Below are positions 26,701-41,700 of a DNA stretch of 64,000 nt, piece by piece. Origin of the DNA: Epiperipatus broadwayi (Eukaryota; Onychophora; Udeonychophora; Euonychophora; Peripatidae). The first letter of the stretch is position 1. Each line of letters begins with the position of its first letter. The notes under the pieces were generated by a model. It ran no database searches, was not told the origin of the DNA, and was given only the letters and a program-made list of their open reading frames with translations. A program made the translations under genes and the position numbers. The stretch is from positions 1,695,677-1,759,676 of the forward strand of contig JAQFVV010012405.1 in NCBI GenBank assembly GCA_028023455.1, written 5' to 3'.

Positions 26701-29700
26701 TCAAACTATTTTAGTGATAATTACAATTTTAAAACAACTTGTTTTATGTAAAAGCATTAGTCTTATATTTTTTTAAAATTAAATTTAAATAATAAAAAAT
26801 GAAATTGAAGTATTTATTACAAATCAAAATTCATCTGCATCAATTTTAGCGGAAATATACTGAAGGTCGTTTTTTACATCAGGTTTTTAAAAATTTTATA
26901 TTATAATAATTTGTTTGTGGTGCTATTACAAACAAATATATTGGTTCAATGGCAAAAAAGTTGAGATTTATTGATTAGTAGTATAAATAGAAAAATATTG
27001 AAAGACTTTTAATAGAGTGAATTTTAGTATTAGCTGTAAAATATTGAAATTACTCACAGAAGGTAAAGTATTGCAAATATTGTTTTTTAAGTTATAAAAG
27101 ACAAATTGTGAAAATATCATTACTTCTGTTGACAAATGGATAATAATTAAGTGCTAAATATTTAGAGTGGTCATGCAACTACAAAATTTTGATAAAATTA
27201 TTTTTATTATCTATATTTTATCAAAATCAGAGGAAACTATATGTAGTTGAACTTTTGCAGGAAATATTTTTTAATTTTGTAATGGTAAATTATTTGTTCT
27301 AATTTTATGATCTATGTTAACAGATTGTTTACTTTTACTTCTTATATTTTACCATTTAAGTGATTTTTTTTTTTTAAACAATAAATATTTCTATCTAAGT
27401 TTGCATCTTTATTTCTAATTTAATCTTTAGGCTTTTGATATTGAGGTGGTTCAACATATTTACATTTATGAACTCATAATTAGGATGTTTTTTTTAATTT
27501 ATTAATTTTGGAGCAATTCTTAATGATTATAAAAATCTATTGTTAATTGATTATTTAAAGCGTTATTTACCAAACTAAACATTTGAGTGTATTTTAATTT
27601 ATAAATTGAAAGATGAAGATATGACTTGGCTAAGTTGATAAGGAATTTCCAAAATTGTGGATCAGTGTATTGGATTTTATCTTTTAAATAGAAAACTGGA
27701 ATAATTGTCCAGTGATATTAATTTTGTAATATTATTTGATAGTTCATTCCTTAAAATAGAAAGTTGCTATATCTTATTTGCTTATGGGATGTACATAAGT
27801 TTGTATATATGTTTATATATAAATTGCATATCTAATTTTTTTTTTTTAGTCTTCACCAAGTGAAAAAGCTTTGGCTACCCAGTTACTATCTCCTGGAGTT
27901 GCTTCATTAAATGAATCATTAACAAGAGAAATTCATCTTCAGAAAACGTCACAGTATACTCAAGAAATGAGAGAAGATTTATTAAACATAAAAAATTCTA
28001 AACGTAAGTTATTTGAAATGATCTGTTACATATTTTTTACATTACAAAATAAGCAAATTTTTTGAAAAATATATATAACCTTTGGTTAAGTAGCATGGTG
28101 TGCAAGTGGTAAATGTCTTTAAAAAAAGAATATATATATAAATTTTTTTTCTTTACTTCAAGAAGCATCTATCAGATTATCTTCTCTCTATCTTTTACTC
28201 TATTCTTCACATATTCATAAGTATATTGTAAACATTTGGCTACATTGCTACATTAAAATAAACAGTAATAATGGATCTTCAATTAATTAAGTATTTTAAG
28301 TCCCCAAAATTATAGTTTGAGAATTCTCAAACATTAAATTTGTTAAATAATATGATTTTAATATGTGAATATTTTAATAAGAGTTATAAATGATTGTAGA
28401 AGGGAGAGAAAACTATAAAAGAATGTAAACAAATTTGTTTTTTAATGTCTTTCTGCCATAATCATAATTAATTAGTAGTTTTAATTTAAACTATGAAAAT
28501 GTACTAAGAGAAAAATAGTTTTCTCTTTTTTGTAAATTATTTAATAAATATCAATTTTAATCATAAAAGAGAGATAAAGTTTTGTTTAATAGTATTTTTT
28601 AATAAAAGGGGAAGAAAAGATTTTAATATTTCTTCTTTAGATAAATTTTATTTTAATTAGTCAGAGTTGTTGTTTTTTTCTCTTTATCTCTCTTCAATAC
28701 TAACAATCAAATCAGTGCAATTAACTGATTATCTTGCTTTTCTTTTTCAAGATTTTTTAAAAAATTAGAACAGGTGTGTCAAGAATTTTAAGATGATAAT
28801 TTAAGTTCTTAATTTGTTTTTCAATGTCAAAGTTTAATGAGTAAAATAGCTGAACAATTATATTTGTAAAAAAATACCTAATTGGTTGTTATAAAAATTA
28901 TGTTGGAGTCAGATTGTGATTGGCTTATAGATAAGAGTATTCTAAAAAAATAATAGGGGTGCGAATAAGTCAGAAGACCCAAGTGTCTGGTAAGAAGAAA
29001 TTATTTTTAACTTGGCTGTTGAAGAGAACAATCAATTCTTAATCAAGCTTGTAAAGAAGAAAGAAGCAGAAGTCTTCACCAAGGTGTTGCATAATACAGC
29101 ATAAATTGTAACCAAGCTATTGCATAGAATAGAAGTTTTAAACAAACTTTTAGCATACTATGAATTTAGTCATAAAAATGGTTTCTACAATGAAAATCCT
29201 GTGCTAAATTCAGCTAAAAGCTAGATATCATTTTTCGGCACCCATTTTTCTCCATAACCTGCCTTCACTAAAATAAAATGTAGGAAGAAGTTACCTCCTA
29301 AAGTAATCTGAAACCTTGTCTTCAACTAAGAAGCTGAATCTTTCTGTTATGTGTTACAGTAACCTGGAAATTGTAATGGAAAGAAATGGATAAAATTTTG
29401 CTGTTTTTAATCTGGAAATATTGCAAACCAGGAAAAGGACAAATTAATCATGTTCATGTGTAGAAGTCTTCAAGAGGAAAACTCAACTGAAAGTTATAAT
29501 TGGGAAGGATTCCACAGAAAAATAAAATCATGGTTAAAGGTATTTTTTGTGTGTGCACTTTATTTTTATTAATATTAAAAAAAAAAGATTTTTTTTTATA
29601 TAAAAGTAATAATTTTTTTTGATAAGAATTGATAATTTTAAATATTTTTATTAATGTTTTTAAATTGTGAAACCTATTTTCAAATTGTGAAATCTATTCA

Positions 29701-32700
29701 ATTTTTTCTTAAAATTATGAGTTTTTTTTTTTTTTAAAAAAAAAAAAAATTGCTTTTTTTAAAATTTAAATATAATTTTTGGAACATGTTTTCCTTTTCA
29801 TTCATTTTTCTTTCCTAAAACTTAACAGAAGATTAATTAAGCTAAATCAAAGATTGTGATCTGTGATTTTTTTGAAAGTGTTGTTTTTCAAACTCTTAAT
29901 TATTTTAAAGAAATAACTTAATGAATTAAATAAATAGAAATCAACTGATTAATATAATTTGTATGAAACTATTTTTTTTTTTGATGAAATGAATGTTTAA
30001 AATTTCATACTATCAATATCAATTTCTTTTATTTATTGTTAATCAATTAGTTATTAAATAATTCTTTTAAAATGTTTTTTAGGCTTTATTCTTTCCAACT
30101 TCTTTTACATGAATTAACAGTATATGTGACTTTATTTCAAGACAGTTTAGTATTCTAGAATTTTTTTAATTATCCCAATAAAACTATATTTATAGTAGGG
30201 TAAACTTATGAGTTATTTAAAGTGATTTAGAATAAGCTGCTTTATTTATTTATTTATCTTTTGCTCACAGAAATAGTCTATAGAGTTCTTGCTTCCTGAG
30301 CTAGATTAGAGCATTGTTAGTTATATGGATTAAGGGTTTAGGTTTGGTGTTTGGACTCCAGATAATGCTGGATGGTACAAAAATATATTCTTTAAAGTCC
30401 AGGGACTACATTTTATTTATTATTAATTAGAAATTAAGTTTATAGTTGGCCAGTACATTATTGGAACTATATGGCTAGGGCATTGATGATAATCAGCATG
30501 TTTTAGAATCTCAGCTTTATTTGATTTTTTTTAATGATATTCTGATGGATTAGCACCTGAATTTGTATACCCAAATTATTGTGTGTATTGCTGCTCTAAG
30601 TTTGGCAGTGCCTAAATAATTAGCCTGATCTATAGTAGACACATCTCAAATCTATTCACAAGGTTGATTGTTGATTTTTTTTTTTTTGATGTGATTTTTC
30701 ATTACAGATTGTTAAAACTATGAAAAACCAATAATCTTTTCTTCCCATGAAACTATAGATGGAAATCTGTGCTAGTTTTATTCAACTTGTTATCAATAAT
30801 ATATTTGTTTATTTAAGTTTGTTATACTAGTTGTTAAAACAATATGACATTTAATTGATGAATTATTGGTAAATGTAGTAAAGTAACTGAATTGAGGCAG
30901 TTTGATATGAATGGTATTGTTTAGTTTAGAATATTTATGATTTTAAATGAAGTTTTGTTCAGAAAATAGCTTTTGAATTACAGATTATGTTTAAAACAGG
31001 CAAAACTCTCCATACAGTAGTGTCACTCAGTGCCAACCAGAGTAATCAATGGATGCCAGAAAGCTTGTGCATAAAATCCCCATCTAGTGCCTACTCATCC
31101 AATATCCCCAGAAAACCACAAACTAGAATTTAGTCTGGGGATATTGAATGAATATGCACTAGATAGGGGTTTTAGGCACAAACCTTCCTGCATCCATTGA
31201 TTACTCAGGCTTGCACTGAGTGGCATTACTGTATGGAGAGTTTTGCCTCTGTGTATTTTATTAATATTTTGCACAGTTATATTTTCTAATATTATTACGA
31301 ATGAGAACCGTAACTAAATTCTGAATTGTATGCTACATTCTTTTCTTTTTTGTAGATTTAGCAGAAAATGGTTTAAGGAAAAGAAATGTTTATGAAACAT
31401 CTGAAAATTTGGATGATATTTTAAAACACCATCACAACATACAAGAAAAATTAGCAGATGAAATGCTGACTCTTGCAAACAGTCTGAAACACAATTCACT
31501 GATGGCAAATAACATTATAAAAGAAGATAACAAGGTGAAATAAATATTAAAACATTGTAATATTAATGTAATTTAAAGCATAATATTGACAGACTAGAAC
31601 AGAAATGCACAAACTAGGTTACAACCCCAAAAAGGTTTAATGCCTTATTTTTATAACTATTATTGTATAAATAAAATAAGTGACTCTTTATTTAGTATCT
31701 AATAGCATTAAATGTGTATATATTTAGAACATTTCTTATTATTAAATTATCAGTAACTTGATAAATTATAATCATTTTCAGCTGTTTTGTAGTGTTCAAT
31801 GCTTGACTCTAATCTTAAATAAATTACATAACTATAAAAATAGTTTGTTTATTATACGTAAAGCTTTTTACAGAAGAATAGTTATTCAGGTTATTCTGTT
31901 AAATTGAACTTGTATTCAAAGAAGGTTAGAAAAGTTTTGTTCCTAAAAATTAGTTCTACACATATATCGAGAAAAAAATAATAATTTTAAGTTTCATATG
32001 AATGTTGACTTCTGTCTCTGAAATCATGTTGGGTTAACTATGCTGTGAACAAGTGATACTAATTAATTATCATTATTGTGATGTTTTAATTTTAAAGCTA
32101 CATTATAAATTTTAATAATCTTTGCATCATTAAAGTGCATTTATATATTACTTTATCAAATGCAGTAATATAAAACATTTAAATTTAATTATATTTCATA
32201 GCTCAATCATATATATATATATAAGATGAAAGATGCACTGAGATAATAAAGTTTAAATATATATATATATTGTAACCAATTAGCAACATAGCTGCATTAA
32301 AATAGTTAGATAATTGGCAGTATATTACTCAGGTTTATCAACAAATAAAAAATCCTTCTCCTTTTTTCTTTTCAAAAACTTTATTTTTTATCTCAATACT
32401 GAACATATATATACATTAATATACAAAACTCCAACGTTTCAACTGTTTTATCTCATACAGTCATTTTCAAGGATCTGCAACAATATTAAATACATATCAA
32501 CAAATAAACTTCAATTACATAAAAACTTTCTCTTACATTAACATAATAACAAACATATTAAACATATAGAAATATATTTTACTTACAGCTTTCTCCCACT
32601 GCTATATTTTATTACTCTTTTTTTTTTTTTATTTACATTGTTTAATTACAATATATCTTAAAATCATCCAAGAAACTTTCTATACAAATTTAAATACCAA

Positions 32701-35700
32701 CTCTAATTTCCAACAACCTCCCCCTTTCTTTAAATTTTATCTAAAACCCATCTTAAAACTACATTCCTAAACTATATATTTAAATGAATATAAAACAAAT
32801 TTAAACATTCCCCCCCCCCTCTCTCTCTCTCTTTTATACAAAAAAACTTCTAACAATTTACCTAAACCCATTAAGCATTTATTTTAATTATACAGTAATT
32901 TATATTCCTTATCTACTCCATTAATTCTATTTAGAGTAGGATTATATTTTTTTATATAAAAAAATTCTTTAACCATCCTTTCCTTGTAATTTTTAACCCT
33001 TTCTAACATTTTAATACTAAATTCTTTATGACCTAAACCTTTACAATGAATGTAAATATTTGAATTTTTGTCATACAAATGTTGTCTAAGTCTAGTTTTT
33101 AATTTATTCTTAGTTGTACCAATATATGAAACCTTACCCCCCTCCCTCTTACAATTTAAACATTCAACTAAATATATTCCATTCATTTTGTCAGTTTCTA
33201 TATTTTTTGTATCATTGATTAAATTTCCTAAATTCAATTTCTTTTTATATACTGGTTTAATAATTAACCTACTTTCCCCTTTGTATTTATTATTTATACT
33301 TTTTATAATCTTTTTAATCTTCATAAAAGTATCTCTAGAAACATTGTAACTATTATATATAAAATTATTTACATCTTTCCCATTGTTTCTCTTCTTTATT
33401 ATTTTTTTAATATTTCTTTTATTACATAATTTATCAATAATTTTAACTGGATAATTATTTTTTATACCTTCCTCTTTTATATTACTAATTTCTTTTATAA
33501 ACAATTTTTCTTCAGAACATAAATTAATTGCTCTGTTTATCCTATTATTAATAATATTAATTTTATGTTCATATTCAATGTCTGAATCCCAACTACTTAA
33601 CAAACCATAAAAAGTTTCTTTTTTCTGAATACACTAGTTTCAATATCAACCTTACAATTTTTAATAACTTTTTTTATTATAACATCCATATAAGTAATTA
33701 CATTATTTTTTTCTTTTTCCATAGTAAAACTAATGTCATCATCAATTGAATTAATATACCTTATAAAACATTCAGATTTTCTATAATTGCCATTGAACAC
33801 TAAAAAATAATCATCAACATACCTAACCCAAAAAACAGGCTTATATTTTGTAACACAAAAATATTTATCTTCATAATCATCCATAAATATAGCAGCTAAC
33901 AATCCACTCATACTATTCCCCATACTCAATCCTTTACATTGTCTATAATATACTTCATCATATTTAAATACCACATCTTTACAACAAATATTTAACATAT
34001 CATTCAATTGATTACATTCCATTTTTATACTCTTATTAGTATCTTTAATATATCTATTCAATACTATATCAAATGCCTTATGTGGTACAATATTCGTGTA
34101 CATACTACATATATCAAGTTTAGCAAAAAACACATTTTTATACTTATTTCCCTCTAAAAAAACTTTTAAAGTCCTTACAAAATCATATGAATTATTTACA
34201 TTATTTTCTTTTTTATTTCACCATATTTTTTAAAAATTTTATTATATAACCATTTAGACAAATTTTCGTAATACGAATCCACATTACTAATAATAGGTCT
34301 TAATGGTATACCTAATTTATGTATTTTAGGTATCCCATATATACTTGCATCTTTAAAATCCATTCTTTTTAACCTAAATACATCCACTTTATTAATATAG
34401 TTTTTATTATACATATCAGTTATAATCCTATTAATCATTTTATTTTTTTCTATACCATCATTCTTTTTAATTCTTTCAAAACAATCCTCATCCAATAATT
34501 TTTTCATTTTTTCATCATATTCTTTCCTCATCATAATTACCATACTAGATGTCTTATCTCCTCTCAAAAATAACATATCTTTATATTTACTTTTAATTTG
34601 ACTAATAACTCTCCTTTCATGTTCATTTTCATATTTATACTCCAAATTACTTATCATATTATATTCCAACTCTTCCATTTTGTATTGAAACTCTCTCAAC
34701 ATCATATCATATTTTTTATCTTTCTTATAACCATTATACATATTTAAGCTATTATTATTAATTTCCCTAATTTTATCAATTAATAATTTATTTTTTGCCT
34801 CAATTTCAAAAATATCTTTATTAACATTACTATTTATGACAGGAATATACTTTAAACCTTTCTCTAAAATCTCTTTCTCCTTTTTATCAAATTTCATCCC
34901 AGTTAAATTAATTATAAAATTATTTTTATTATCACATCCATTATACTTATTATTAAAATAATCTTTTTTATTATTCCCACTCCTAAATACACCAAGTTTT
35001 TGTTTATCATAAATTAATTTTGTTAATTTTTTATTTTGTCTAACATCGTATATTATATTCCTATAATATTTCATTTTATTCAAATAACAATATCTTAACA
35101 TATCTTCTTCTTTCAAATTTATTAATGTTCTTAATTTTTCATATATCTCTTTAACCTTATTTAATAAAATATCTTTCTCTTTATATAAAATCCTAATATA
35201 TTTCTTAATCAACTTTTTTTGCAATATATTCATATACTTTTCTCCAAAAATATTTCTAAACACTTTAAATTTAATAAATTTTGGAATTACTTTATAATAA
35301 CAACAATCCTTCATAAATTTAATATCCAATTGTTTCTTAACTACTTTTAATTTACATTTAATCCATTCATTTATTACTTGAATACAAGTATTTATAATAA
35401 ATTTATTCTTAATACCATATATAAACCATTTAAAAAAACTTTTCATATTCATTTTCATATATCCACCTTCTTTAAAATATAACTATTATATCACACACAA
35501 TATAACAACAATAAATAAATTTACAAAAAATATTTCCAATTATAATATCATATATCTTTCTTCAATTTTTTTATGTTGAAAGTCCTTATCCATATGTATT
35601 TCTTCACATATTTATCCATATGTATTTCTTCACAACCAATATCCTCTTCTAAAAATACTGTCCATATACAAGTTTACTAATATTTATAAAATATAATAAC

Positions 35701-38700
35701 ACAGCAAAGGTACATCCACTTTTTCTTTTAAAATATATATGTTCTACAATAATATCAACAAATAAAAAATCCTTCTCCTTTTTTCTTTTCAAAAACTTTA
35801 TTTTTTATCTCAATACTGAACATATATATACATTAATATACAAAACTCCAACGTTTCAACTGTTTTATCTCATACAGTCATTTTCAAGGATCTGCAACAA
35901 TATTAAATACATATCAACAAATAAACTTCAATTACATAAAAACTTTCTCTTACATTAACATAATAACAAACATATTAAACATATAGAAATATATTTTACT
36001 TACAGCTTTCTCCCACTGCTATATTTTATTACTCTTTTTTTTTTTTTATTTACATTGTTTAATTACAATATATCTTAAAATCATCCAAGAAACTTTCTAT
36101 ACAAATTTAAATACCAACTCTAATTTCCAAAAACCTCCCCTTTCTTTAAATTTTATCTAAAACCCATCTTAAAACTACATTCCTAAACTATATATTTAAA
36201 TGAATATAAAACAAATAATTCACCCCCCCCCCCTCTCTCTCATTTATATAAAAAAAATTATAACAATTTTACCAAAACCCTTAAAACATTAATTTTATTT
36301 ATACATGAAAATGAATATGAAAAGTTTTTTTAAATGGTTTATATATGGTATTAAGAATAAATTTATTATAAATACTTGTATTCAAGTAATAAATGAATGG
36401 ATTAAATGTAAATTAAAAGTAGTTAAGAAACAATTGGATATTAAATTTATGAAGGATTGTTGTTATTATAAAGTAATTCCAAAATTTATTAAATTTAAAG
36501 TGTTTAGAAATATTTTTGGAGAAAAGTATATGAATATATTGCAAAAAAAGTTGATTAAGAAATATATTAGGATTTTATATAAAGAGAAAGATATTTTATT
36601 AAATAAGGTTAAAGAGATATATGAAAAATTAAGAACATTAATAAATTTGAAAGAAGAAGATATGTTAAGATATTGTTATTTGAATAAAATGAATTATTAT
36701 AGGAATATAATAAGTGTTAGACAAAATAAAAAATTAACAAAATTAATTTATGATAAACAAAAACTTGGTATATTTAGGAGTGGGAATAATAAAAAAGATT
36801 ATTTTAATAATAAGTATAATGGATGTGATAATAAAAATAATTTTATAATTAATTTAACTGGGATGAAATTTGATAAAAAGGAGAAAGAGATTTTAGAGAA
36901 AGGTTTAAAGTATATTCCTGTCATAAATAGTAATATTAATAAAGATATTTTTGAAATTGAGGCAAAAAATAAATTATTAATTGATAAAATTAGGGAAATT
37001 AATAATAATAGCTTAAATATGTATAATGGTTATAAGAAAGATAAAAAATATGATATGATGTTGAGAGAGTTTCAATACAAAATGGAAGAGTTGGAATATA
37101 ATATGATAAGTAATTTGGAGTATAAATATGAAAATGAACATGAAAGGAGAGTTATTAGTCAAATTAAAAGTAAATATAAAGATATGTTATTTTTGAGAGG
37201 AGATAAGACATCTAGTATGGTAATTATGATGAGGAAAGAATATGATGAAAAAATGAAAAAATTATTGGATGAGGATTGTTTTGAAAGAATTAAAAAGAAT
37301 GATGGTATAGAAAAAAATAAAATGATTAATAGGATTATAACTGATATGTATAATAAAAACTATATTAATAAAGTGGATGTATTTAGGTTAAAAAGAATGG
37401 ATTTTAAAGATGCAAGTATATATGGGATACCTAAAATACATAAATTAGGTATACCATTAAGACTTATTATTAGTAATGTGGATTCGTATTACGAAAATTT
37501 GTCTAAATGGTTATATAATAAAATTTTTAAAAAATATGGTGAAATAAAAAAAGAAAATAATGTAAATAATTCATATGATTTTGTAAGGACTTTAAAAGTT
37601 TTTTTAGAGGGAAATAAGTATAAAAATGTGTTTTTTGCTAAACTTGATATATGTAGTATGTACACGAATATTGTACCACATAAGGCATTTGATATAATAT
37701 TGAATAGATATATTAAAGATACTAATAAGAGTATAAAAATGGAATGTAATCAATTGAATGATATGTTAAATATTTGTTGTAAAGATGTGGTATTTAAATA
37801 TGATGAAGTATATTATAGACAATGTAAAGGATTGAGTATGGGGAATAGTATGAGTGGATTGTTAGCTGCTATATTTATGGATGATTATGAAGATAAATAT
37901 TTTTGTGTTACAAAATATAAGCCTGTTTTTTGGGTTAGGTATGTTGATGATTATTTTTTAGTGTTCAATGGCAATTATAGAAAATCTGAATGTTTTATAA
38001 GGTATATTAATTCAATTGATGATGACATTAGTTTTACTATGGAAAAAGAAAAAATAATGTAATTACTTATATGGATGTTATAATAAAAAAGTTATTAAAA
38101 ATTGTAAGGTTGATATTGAAACTAGTGTATTCAGAAAAGAAACTTTTTATGGTTTGTTAAGTAGTTGGGATTCAGACATTGAATATGAACATAAAATTAA
38201 TATTATTAATAATAGGATAAACAGAGCAATTAATTTATGTTCTGAAGAAAAATTGTTTATAAAAGAAATTAGTAATATAAAAGAGGAAGGTATAAAAAAT
38301 AATTATCCAGTTAAAATTATTGATAAATTATGTAATAAAAGAAATATTAAAAAATAATAAAGAAGAGAAACAATGGGAAAGATGTAAATAATTTTATATA
38401 TAATAGTTACAATGTTTCTAGAGATACTTTTATGAAGATTAAAAAGATTATAAAAAGTATAAATAATAAATACAAAGGGGAAAGTAGGTTAATTATTAAA
38501 CCAGTATATAAAAAGAAATTGAATTTAGGAAATTTAATCAATGATACAAAAAATATAGAAACTGACAAAATGAATGGAATATATTTAGTTGAATGTTTAA
38601 ATTGTAAGAGGGAGGGGGGTAAGGTTTCATATATTGGTACAACTAAGAATAAATTAAAAACTAGACTTAGACAACATTTGTATGACAAAATTCAAATATT

Positions 38701-41700
38701 TACATTCATTGTAAAGGTTTAGGTCATAAAGAATTTAGTATTAAAATGTTAGAAAGGGTTAAAAATTACAAGGAAAGGATGGTTAAAGAATTTTTTTATA
38801 TAAAAAAATATAATCCTACTCTAAATAGAATTAATGGAGTAGATAAGGAATATAAATTACTGTATAATTAAAATAAATGCTTAATGGGTTTAGATAAATT
38901 GTTAGAAGTTTTTTTGTATAAAAGAGAGAGAGAGAGGGGGGGGGAATGTTTAAATTTGTTTTATATTCATTTAAATATATAGTTTAGGAATGTAGTTTTA
39001 AGATGGGTTTTAGATAAAATTTAAAGAAAGGGGGAGGTTTTTGGAAATTAGAGTTGGTATTTAAATTTGTATAGAAAGTTTCTTGGATGATTTTAAGATA
39101 TATTGTAATTAAACAATGTAAATAAAAAAAAAAAGAGTAATAAAATATAGCAGTGGGAGAAAGCTGTAAGTAAAATATATTTCTATATGTTTAATATGTT
39201 TGTTATTATGTTAATGTAAGAGAAAGTTTTTATGTAATTGAAGTTTATTTGTTGATATGTATTTAATATTGTTGCAGATCCTTGAAAATGACTGTATGAG
39301 ATAAAACAGTTGAAACGTTGGAGTTTTGTATATTAATGTATATATATGTTCAGTATTGAGATAAAAAATAAAGTTTTTGAAAAGAAAAAAGGAGAAGGAT
39401 TTTTTATTTGTTGATATTATTGTAGAACATATATATTTTAAAAGAAAAAGTGGATGTACCTTTGCTGTGTTATTATATTTTACTCAGGTTTAGTATAGGG
39501 TTATGTAATTAATGGGGAAAATGATATTTAATTTTCCCATGCAATGGGTCTTTAATTAACTAAATATTTCAAGTCCCAAAATTATAGTATGAGAGTTCTC
39601 AAACATTAAATTTGTTAAATAATAATATGACTTTATGTAAATATTTTAATAAGAGTTATAAATGATTGTAGAAGGGAGAAAAAATTGTAAAAGAATGTAA
39701 ACATTTTTTTTTTAACTCTCTTTTCAGTAAATATAATTAATTAGTAGTTTTAATTTAAACTATAAAAATGTACTAAGAGAGAAAAAATATTTTTCTCTTT
39801 TTTGTAAATTATTTAATAGATAAATTCTAACCTTAAAAGAGAGAGAAAGTTTTATTTTTAATAATATTTTTAAAAAGAAAAAAAAAGATGTTAATATTTT
39901 TGGTAAATTTTATTTTTAATTAGAGTTGTTTTTTTTCTTTTTTTTTTTTATCTCTCTTCAATGCAAAAAATGAAAGCAGTGCAAATAACTGATTATCTTG
40001 TTTTCTTTTTGGAATAATTTTTTTTTATTAGAAAGCAATATCAAGAATTTTATGATGTTAATTTAAGTTCTTGGCTTGTTTTTCAATGCCTGCCTGTGAT
40101 TAAGGAGAGAAATATCTGAACAATTGTACTTATAAAAATGTATCTAATTGGTTATAAAAACTATCATGTTGAAGATAGATTGTGATTGGTGTGTAGGCAA
40201 GATTGTTCTAGAAAAAAAAGGTTGTTTTCTCATCCCTGGTGTTCGCCTCGAGATGTCGCTATTTCTAGGTCAGTTCCTAGAAATATACCATTTCACCGGT
40301 CTTCACTCAACAAAAGAGGAATTTTTCTACGTTATAAACGCAGAAGAGTCCTCATGTTAGGTTGGACGGAGGAGGCGGTGGCGGCAACAGAAGCCAACAC
40401 AAAGAGACTTCTTTCTATGATAAAACACAGAAAGAGTTCCCGACGGCTGCCGGTTATGGCTTTTTTCTATGCTAAAAGCAAAGAGAAAGACATGCCTTGA
40501 TTGGCTGCCATAGTAGTTGATTTTGTTCATCATTTTCTTGTAATAGTAGAATATCTATTTTCTCTGTAGTTTCATGTGAGAGTGTGTGTATTTGAAGCAG
40601 TTATAGTTTTTTAAAATTTGATAAGACGTCTATTTTTTTTAATGTGTTGTAACTTAGTTTACTGTTGTAAGTTTAGTAATAATGTCCTGAAGATTTCATT
40701 ACGAATGGTTAACCCTCAAAAATTGCTTTTAAGGGGGCGGAAGGGAAACATTTGAAGGATCACGCGAAAAGTACCATTTTCGCGAGAATTCGTCCGTGAC
40801 CAGTTACTTTTGCTATATATATACGCACAAACAAAAACAACCCAGTGTTTAATTATTAGTAATTACTTGTCCAAAAAATAAAATTAGTCGGGTATTTTTT
40901 TTTTTTTTTTGTTACATTTATTATTTCAAAATAAGATTAGTTTTTATATCTACACACTAACAAAAACAACCCAGTTCCTGATTAATTACTGTTTTTTTTT
41001 AAAAAAGAAAATGAAGCAAATTCAACGGGTTTTGATTTTTTCAATGGAGTATTTGAATTACGGTTTGTTTGTTTTTATATATACACAAGATTTACCAAAA
41101 AAAAAAAAAAGACCCACTTTCTGATTAATTACTGTCAAAAGAAACGCAAATTAGTCGGCTATCATTTTAAAATTTAGTATTTCAATAACGGTACCCTTTT
41201 TATATAGAAACAAAAACAACCCACTTTCTGATTCATTACTGTCCCCCCAAAAAAAAGAAAACGGAAATTAGTTGGGTATCATTTTTCAATTGAGTCTTTC
41301 AATGACGGTCCTTACTAATAGTAGTCGGGTATCAATTCTAAATTGTAGTATATAAATGACATTACTTTTGATAGATTTAGAATTACGTCTTGCTTTTTTA
41401 ATAAAATGATTGATTTACTCTTGACCAAAAATACCGTAACTTTAAAAAAAGACACACATAAAGTCCAAAAAAAATGAGAAAAAGGCCCGTAACTTTAAAG
41501 ACACACACACACAAACTAAAAAACAATCTAAGATTAATAAACATTGACTTATTATGTATTGCTTTGGAATCAAATTATTGATTTACTCTTGCAAAAAAAT
41601 ACCGTAACTTTAAAAAGACACACAAAGTCCAAAAAAAAAAATTAGAAAAAGCCCCGTAACTTTAAAGACACACACACAAACTCAAAAACAAGATAAGATT

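Larger units (their letters stand above)
32338..39481. mobile_element. Penelope-like element (PLE), inverted composite of two copies
   Basis: This is a single 7.1-kb insertion with an 11-bp target repeat, ACTCAGGTTTA, at 32327-32337 and 39482-39492 (13 bp if the preceding TT is counted). The order is pLTR (minus), ORF A (minus), 5' leader, pLTR (minus), ORF B (plus), pLTR (plus). ORF A thus has direct pLTRs at both ends. ORF B is flanked by pLTRs in opposite orientation, and its ATG directly abuts the inverted pLTR. Mixed direct and inverted arrangements are known for Penelope-like elements. The near-identity of the two units suggests a recent insertion into USE1 intron 5. Confidence 0.88.

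Noticed and set aside
33068-33349. 93-codon frames on the strand opposite the PLE nuclease (also 38407-38688)
   Set aside because: Both are antisense shadows of the GIY-YIG coding region and occur in both PLE copies for that reason.
39280-39345. Calling a hammerhead ribozyme in the PLE pLTR
   Set aside because: ACTGTATGAG...CAGTTGAAACG resembles the layout, but the CUGANGA core is interrupted and stem I is poor; mentioned only as a resemblance.
32338-39481. Reading the central PLE array as two independent insertions
   Set aside because: One 11-bp target repeat encloses the whole block and no duplication is found at the inner junctions, so a single composite insertion is simpler.
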